Of a DNA stretch of 25,037 bases, positions 20,995 through 25,037 are shown in pieces. The first letter of the stretch is position 1, and each line of letters opens with the position of its first letter. The notes under the pieces were generated by a model. The model worked only from the letters and a program-made list of their open reading frames with translations, did not search any database and was not told the DNA's origin. This DNA comes from Plantago elongata (Eukaryota > Streptophyta > Magnoliopsida > Lamiales > Plantaginaceae), in NCBI GenBank assembly GCA_036897095.1, contig JAYMSP010002301.1, positions 1-25,037 of the forward strand. Reading direction: 5' to 3'. The position numbers and the translations under genes were made by a program.

Positions 20995-21067
20995 GGGGAT
21001 GTAGCTCAAATGGTAGAGCGCTCGCTTTGCATGCGAGAGGCACGGGGTTCGATCCCCCGCATCTCCA
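20995..21067 (+). tRNA. tRNA-Ala(UGC): tRNA-Ala (anticodon UGC)
   Basis: The cloverleaf folds fully. The acceptor GGGGATG (20995-21001) pairs with CATCTCC (21060-21066), followed by discriminator A at 21067. The D stem is GCTC/GAGC. The anticodon stem CTCGC/GCGAG encloses the loop TTTGCAT with anticodon TGC. The T stem CGGGG/CCCCG encloses TTCGATC. The A box (TAGCTCAAATGG) and B box (GGTTCGATCC) are internal RNA polymerase III promoters. There is no intron and no encoded CCA. It is a nuclear-type tRNA, 168 bp from and divergent to the eIF2B gamma start codon. Confidence 0.98.
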
Positions 21068-21068
21068 C

Positions 21069-21074
21069 TTTTTT
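21069..21074 (+). terminator. RNA polymerase III terminator of tRNA-Ala
   Basis: A run of six T residues begins two bases after the end of the tRNA, the standard Pol III stop signal. Confidence 0.9.
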
Positions 21075-21511
21075 GGAATTTATTCAGTCTTCCTCCCGAA
21101 GATAATAGAGCAACGGTCGAAGTACAGCGACATTTGAGTGCAAATCATGGTGGCAATTGCCAACATGCGGCTATAATTTGTTGGTGTTGACTGTATTTAG
21201 TTAAGTTGTTTTTACATATGAAATTTACCCCCACACCATCCATTTCATACACCTTATGGAAAACAAAATTTCACTTTATCCAACACAACAATATAATACA
21301 TAGAGGCATATGTTGTAGGATAAGATGCATCCAGTCCACCAAAAGTTGGATTGACTAATGCCCCACGACTGTACGTACATATCCCAGTAGGTAAGCACTG
21401 CTTGTGTCCAGACGGTTCAAGTAAGTAGGATATGTTCAAACTACAACTAAATGTCTCCACAAAATAATCCTCTAAAATGATGAATGTGTTCATGATCTGG
21501 ATGAAACAATG
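21075..21511. other. Spacer between tRNA-Ala and the Agenet gene 3' end
   Basis: No gene was supported. The part next to 21511 should be the 3' UTR of the Agenet-domain gene, which reads leftward. A 79-codon open frame on the minus strand (21493-21254) has no recognisable motif and follows the stop codon directly, so it is probably UTR. Confidence 0.5.
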
Positions 21512-24040
21512 TTAAGATTCCGCGACTTCCCATTGATCTGGCTTGGCAGCTTTAGAACTCGAAGTTGCATCAGAACTTGAAGCCGCAGACGCGAGAAGTA
21601 ACTTGTAGCATTTAACCCTTGTAAGCATTGCCTCTAAGTCTCGAACAGCTGCTTCTACAGAGTCACAATGCTGAGAGTGTAAGATCGTTCGTTCACAAAC
21701 CTTTTCAAAGGGGCAACTGTCATTCTCATGTATTCTTACGGGATACTGATCAGGATTAGTCTCTGTACCATCTAATTCCATAGGGTTGCCACTCCCAGAA
21801 TCTGCACTTGTGCTTTTCGATTGTATGCCCACACCAATTGCCATTTCCTTTTTGATTAGGTTAGGCAAGACAGCTCCTTCATCAGCTCCTGCATTGTTAA
21901 CGGGGCAACTGTTATCTAGTTCCTCATAAATTCTTACACGAGACTGCTTCGGATTGGTCTCTGTGCCATCTAAGTCCATAGGGCTGCCACTCCTACATTC
22001 TGCACTCATGGGTTTCTCATGCGTACCCACATCAATGGCCTCCTTTGAAACAGCATCAGCACTGCCACTCCTACAATCTGCACTTGTCGGTTTCTCTTGC
22101 GTACCCACATCAATGGCCTCCTTTGAAACTGTGTTGGCAGTGCCCCTCCCACAATCTGCACTTATTGTTTTCTGTTGTGTATCAGCGATTGGCTCCTTTG
22201 AAGCTGTGTCTTCCAACAACTGATTTTGTACCTGCATTTTCTCCAGAGTATGTGGTTCAGAGCTAGAGGATGGTGATGAAGTAGGATATGGCGCAGTTAG
22301 TGATTCTGCCTGCTTCTGTGCTTCATGTCCGGCGTGCTGGGTATCCTGAACTGGAATTATTGAAAGAGAGACAAAATAAGGATAATGAATAAAGTAACAG
22401 CATTGTATGCCTTGCAAATTGGCTAGCATGCGCATACACTTGTCCTTGTATTGAACAATGCATATAAGTTTCTGCCCTTTTCTTAATAGAAGCTACACCC
22501 TTCAAGGGTACAATTGCACCTTTTCTGAAAACATGAGAATATGTAGTGCCCATCTATTACAAAAACTATAAAGAAGTTAATTGTCATCACCCCCATCATT
22601 GGCAGTACATGTTAGTTTGGGGGCAGGCTAGGGGGTGGGTGGGAATTTGATAAAGAAAAATTAGCAAAGCTTTAATTATACATACATAGAGCTGCATGAG
22701 AACGCCATTATAAAAGCTCACTAATTGTCGACAAAACAACCTTCTTCCCACAAAGTATTCGGAATTCTCCACAAACAATATAGAAGCAATCGATCTTAAC
22801 AGGTCATTAATTGAAGCAGAAACTATTCCTCACACCCTCAAATCGTGACATAGACATGGAGATCATCCGTATATTAACAGACATAGAACAGTGTACTGTA
22901 CCTTCATTTGAGGGGCCTTTGAGACGAGCACAAGGAGGGCCAGTGCATTCATCCTGCAATGCATCATGACATGGACAATATCAGTATATTAATAGGTGCC
23001 TTCCGTAAATATAAGAGTTATACACATACTATATATTCATGCTTTAGTGCAAGAATCATGGTGCGATATATAACAGCGGTGTCCACTAAGGCAGACTAAG
23101 GCAAATTAAGGCTGACATGAAGCTCACCAATCACCAAATCCACTCCTTTGGTCTCACAAAACATTATACATTTGTTATTTTCAGTCATCCCATTTAACTT
23201 CATACTTTCATTTGTCCCACATAACTTCTTACTTACTACACACCCAACAGATAATAAAAACCCATTTTACACATAATCACACACGCAGGCACTTCAAGCG
23301 GAGCAGATTCGTGGTGCAGATGCAGTAGTTGAACCTAACAAAGTGATACAATATATAGATATCAAATACAACTTTCACCAATTAATCTACTAGTTTTCTT
23401 GAATAGATCTACCAAGACAGATCATGCATGCCAATTATAGGATAGATTGCAAGATAGAAACTTTCAGAAATGTCAATCAATAACTGTAAAGAAAGACCTG
23501 AGTAGGCAACGTCCAGCCATTTTCCAGAGACCAGTCCAACGACGGGCGTATATCTTTGAGTAGAATTACGTCAACCAAGCCTTCGCCAGAGGGTGGGGGT
23601 TTCAGTTTAATCTGAAACAATTCCCGATAATTCAAATTACTAGTAGACTTGGTGAGTACACAACCATATCACAGACTATATTGAACCAAAACTCAGTAAG
23701 TACTAGTAAATATTATCAACATGTACGCCTATGGTTTTTGAGTCACAGGATCGAGCACCATAACAAACCATGATAATGATTACCTTGGCCTTGCCATCTC
23801 CTAGTAATTCTATTATAGTCCCAGACCAATAACAATCATCTTTCCACCAATCCACCAAATCCCCCACCTTCCACTGGTTATTGATGATAACTGCTTCTTT
23901 TGGGATCTCACTTTCAGGGGGCATTTCGTTTTGGCTGAATATGGCTGGGAAAGAAGGCCGTATCATCATTTCTTTCGCTCCCTTTATTTCGTTCCCCTCA
24001 ATATCAACTGGTGATTGATACAATTTTACGCGTTCTGGCT
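21512..24040 (-). CDS. Agenet (Tudor-like) domain protein, C-terminal part
   Basis: Four exons are visible: 24040-23784, 23611-23498, 22953-22902 and 22350-21512 (TAA), about 419 residues. The first begins in phase 2 after a TTTTTGCAG acceptor, so at least one upstream exon is missing; none was recognised up to 25037. The Agenet domain spans exons 1 and 2 of this fragment. It contains WKVGDLVDWWKDDCYWSG, then IIELLGDGKAK, then KPPPSGEG and IRPSLDWSLENGWT. Agenet domains are Tudor-family readers that bind methylated histone tails or other ligands in plants. The C-terminal exon is acidic, Ser-rich and built largely from an internal repeat (21701-22201). It ends in a predicted helical segment (VEAAVRDLEAMLTRVK) and a Ser/Ala tail. 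The last two introns are 544 bp (23497-22954) and 551 bp (22901-22351). The domain is certain; the subfamily, the missing N-terminus (often another Agenet domain) and the ligand are unknown. Confidence 0.88.
21701..22201 (-). repeat. Nested coding repeat in the Agenet protein C-terminal exon
   Basis: Four units each start with a variant of SKEAIDVG and continue to a SADCRSGS-like block. Copies 1 and 2 are 25-26 residues long. Copies 3 and 4 are extended with a further shared module (PMDLDGTETNP versus PMELDGTETNP, then VRIYEELDNSCP versus VRIHENDSCP). Copies 2 and 3 are nearly identical at DNA level, including a 28-base stretch repeated at about 22025 and 22102. Confidence 0.9.
22954..23497 (-). 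other. Intron of the Agenet gene with possible repetitive DNA
   Basis: This is a 544-bp intron between the exon ending TLPTQ and the exon starting DECTG. The section around 23070-23330 differs from its surroundings: ACTAAGGCAGACTAAGGC on one side, a long pyrimidine-rich ACTT/CATTT section in the middle, and GGCACTTCAAGCGGAGCAG on the other. It may be an old MITE, but no convincing inverted termini were found. Confidence 0.35.
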
Positions 24041-25037
24041 CTGCAAAAATCAATGAGGTGTTAGAGAAGCATATACTCTGTCACAGATAGTATGCTTTTA
24101 GTTTCTTCCCCATACAGATTATCTGGAATGTCATCCATTAAACGATCGAGGTACGGCGCGCTTAGTGTCTATTTGGGAAGACGGGTTCATAGACGAGCTA
24201 CTAGTTGATAAGGCGAGTAGTGCTGATCAGACACCTTAGTTTTATTCAGTGCTACAAATCAATCGTCTTATTGGCATTCACCAAACAGACTTGTGGCAAT
24301 CAACCACATTATGTTGGTCAAACAAGGTAGAATCACCTGATAAGATGGTCATATTGTGCCAAACACACACTTACTCCTAGATGCTCTCCAAGTATATGCT
24401 AGCCCCACAAACCAACAAATATCATTTCCCACGCACTTTGTACTCAGTTGTGCTCGTCGGGGAAACTTCCAAGTGGGTTTTTCATCCTAAGATTGCTTCA
24501 AAGCAGGCACGCTTAGTTCTAGAGTTCGTAGGGACGATTCCCAAACGTGCACCTTGTTAGTATGGATATCATTCACAATCTCATTAAGCTCCATTATCAC
24601 TACAATAACTTTACCAACATACACTACATTGTTCCTCTAATACAACTATCAAATGGTTAACAACTAGATTCCTTCCCAAGATGGAAGAAGGCAAGAGATG
24701 CATTTGAACCTGAAGGAGAGGTCCATGGATATCTCGCATCTCAGGTTTTTTAAACCATGTCATATATGCCAGGAGTCTTGTTTACTAACAGGCTGCAAAT
24801 ATAATTCCTGAAGTAGTTATTGTAAATGCAGGAGCACATACATTGCAGTTCCTAACCAACAATACTCACATGCAAAAGTTAAGATGTGTCAAATTGATCA
24901 TGGAACACATGAAATTGAAAGGAAAATGAGGAATTAGAAGCTGAAATATATTACTTCTCTGTTGTGTTCTGAATGTACATATTAGAGGCCTATTTATAAT
25001 ACTCTACAAGCATAACAAACAAAATGCTACTGTAATC
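24041..25037. other. Upstream of the visible Agenet exons, no exon recognised
   Basis: This should be an intron of the Agenet gene, because the exon at 24040 starts with a splice acceptor in phase 2. No open frame of note, no second Agenet motif and no RNA gene was seen on either strand. The rest of the gene probably lies beyond 25037. Confidence 0.5.

Noticed and set aside
20943..21137. 64-codon open frame on the plus strand
   Set aside because: Its middle (GCSSNGRALALHARGTGFDP) is simply the translation of tRNA-Ala.
21954..22266. Plus-strand open frames with internal repeats
   Set aside because: They are the antisense shadow of the Agenet protein's repeated exon.
24661..24760. Possible upstream Agenet exon near an acceptor-like CTTCAG on the minus strand
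   Set aside because: The translated segment shows no Agenet motif and no donor in the required phase was found.

Overview
This window is plant nuclear DNA, most likely from a eudicot. The evidence is split genes with GT-AG introns, AT-rich introns and spacers, a plant-type cystatin with the LARFAx signature, a DGS1/NCA2 mitochondrial membrane protein, a plant-style Agenet protein, and MITE-like repeats. I could not fix the species; an asterid is possible but unproven. I saw no viral, bacterial, CRISPR or operon-like content.

Layout from left to right. (1) A UBA-domain protein lies on the minus strand: an intronless coding region at 773-2626 behind a roughly 1.55 kb leader intron. (2) About 2 kb of AT-rich spacer follows. 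(3) A compact two-exon cytosolic cystatin lies on the minus strand (7034 down to 6420) with a clear TATA box. A probable MITE and a decayed Stowaway-like remnant lie upstream of it. (4) A complete 14-exon DGS1/NCA2 gene lies on the plus strand (9478-16512, 601 codons plus stop). (5) A complete 13-exon eIF2B gamma gene lies on the minus strand (20827 down to 17346, 456 codons plus stop), tail to tail with DGS1. The gap between them holds a 95-bp tandem repeat. (6) A nuclear tRNA-Ala(UGC) starts 168 bp upstream of the eIF2B gamma start codon, on the opposite strand. (7) The C-terminal four exons of an Agenet (Tudor-like) protein lie on the minus strand (24040 down to 21512). Its upstream exons were not found in the last 1 kb and probably lie beyond the window.

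The genes do not form a pathway. They are ordinary neighbours covering ubiquitin binding, protease inhibition, mitochondrial membrane lipid and structure, translation initiation, a tRNA, and a chromatin- or RNA-reader-like protein. Splice junctions of the three complete spliced genes were checked by reading-frame closure: every exon length sums to an open frame and all introns are GT-AG.

I found no previously undescribed system. The most interesting details are at splice sites. A 35-bp tandem duplication copies the acceptor of DGS1 exon 4. A 16-bp duplication copies the donor of eIF2B gamma intron 12. Tandem acceptors occur in eIF2B gamma exon 2 and in the last Agenet exon. The Agenet protein also carries a nested, recently expanded internal repeat.
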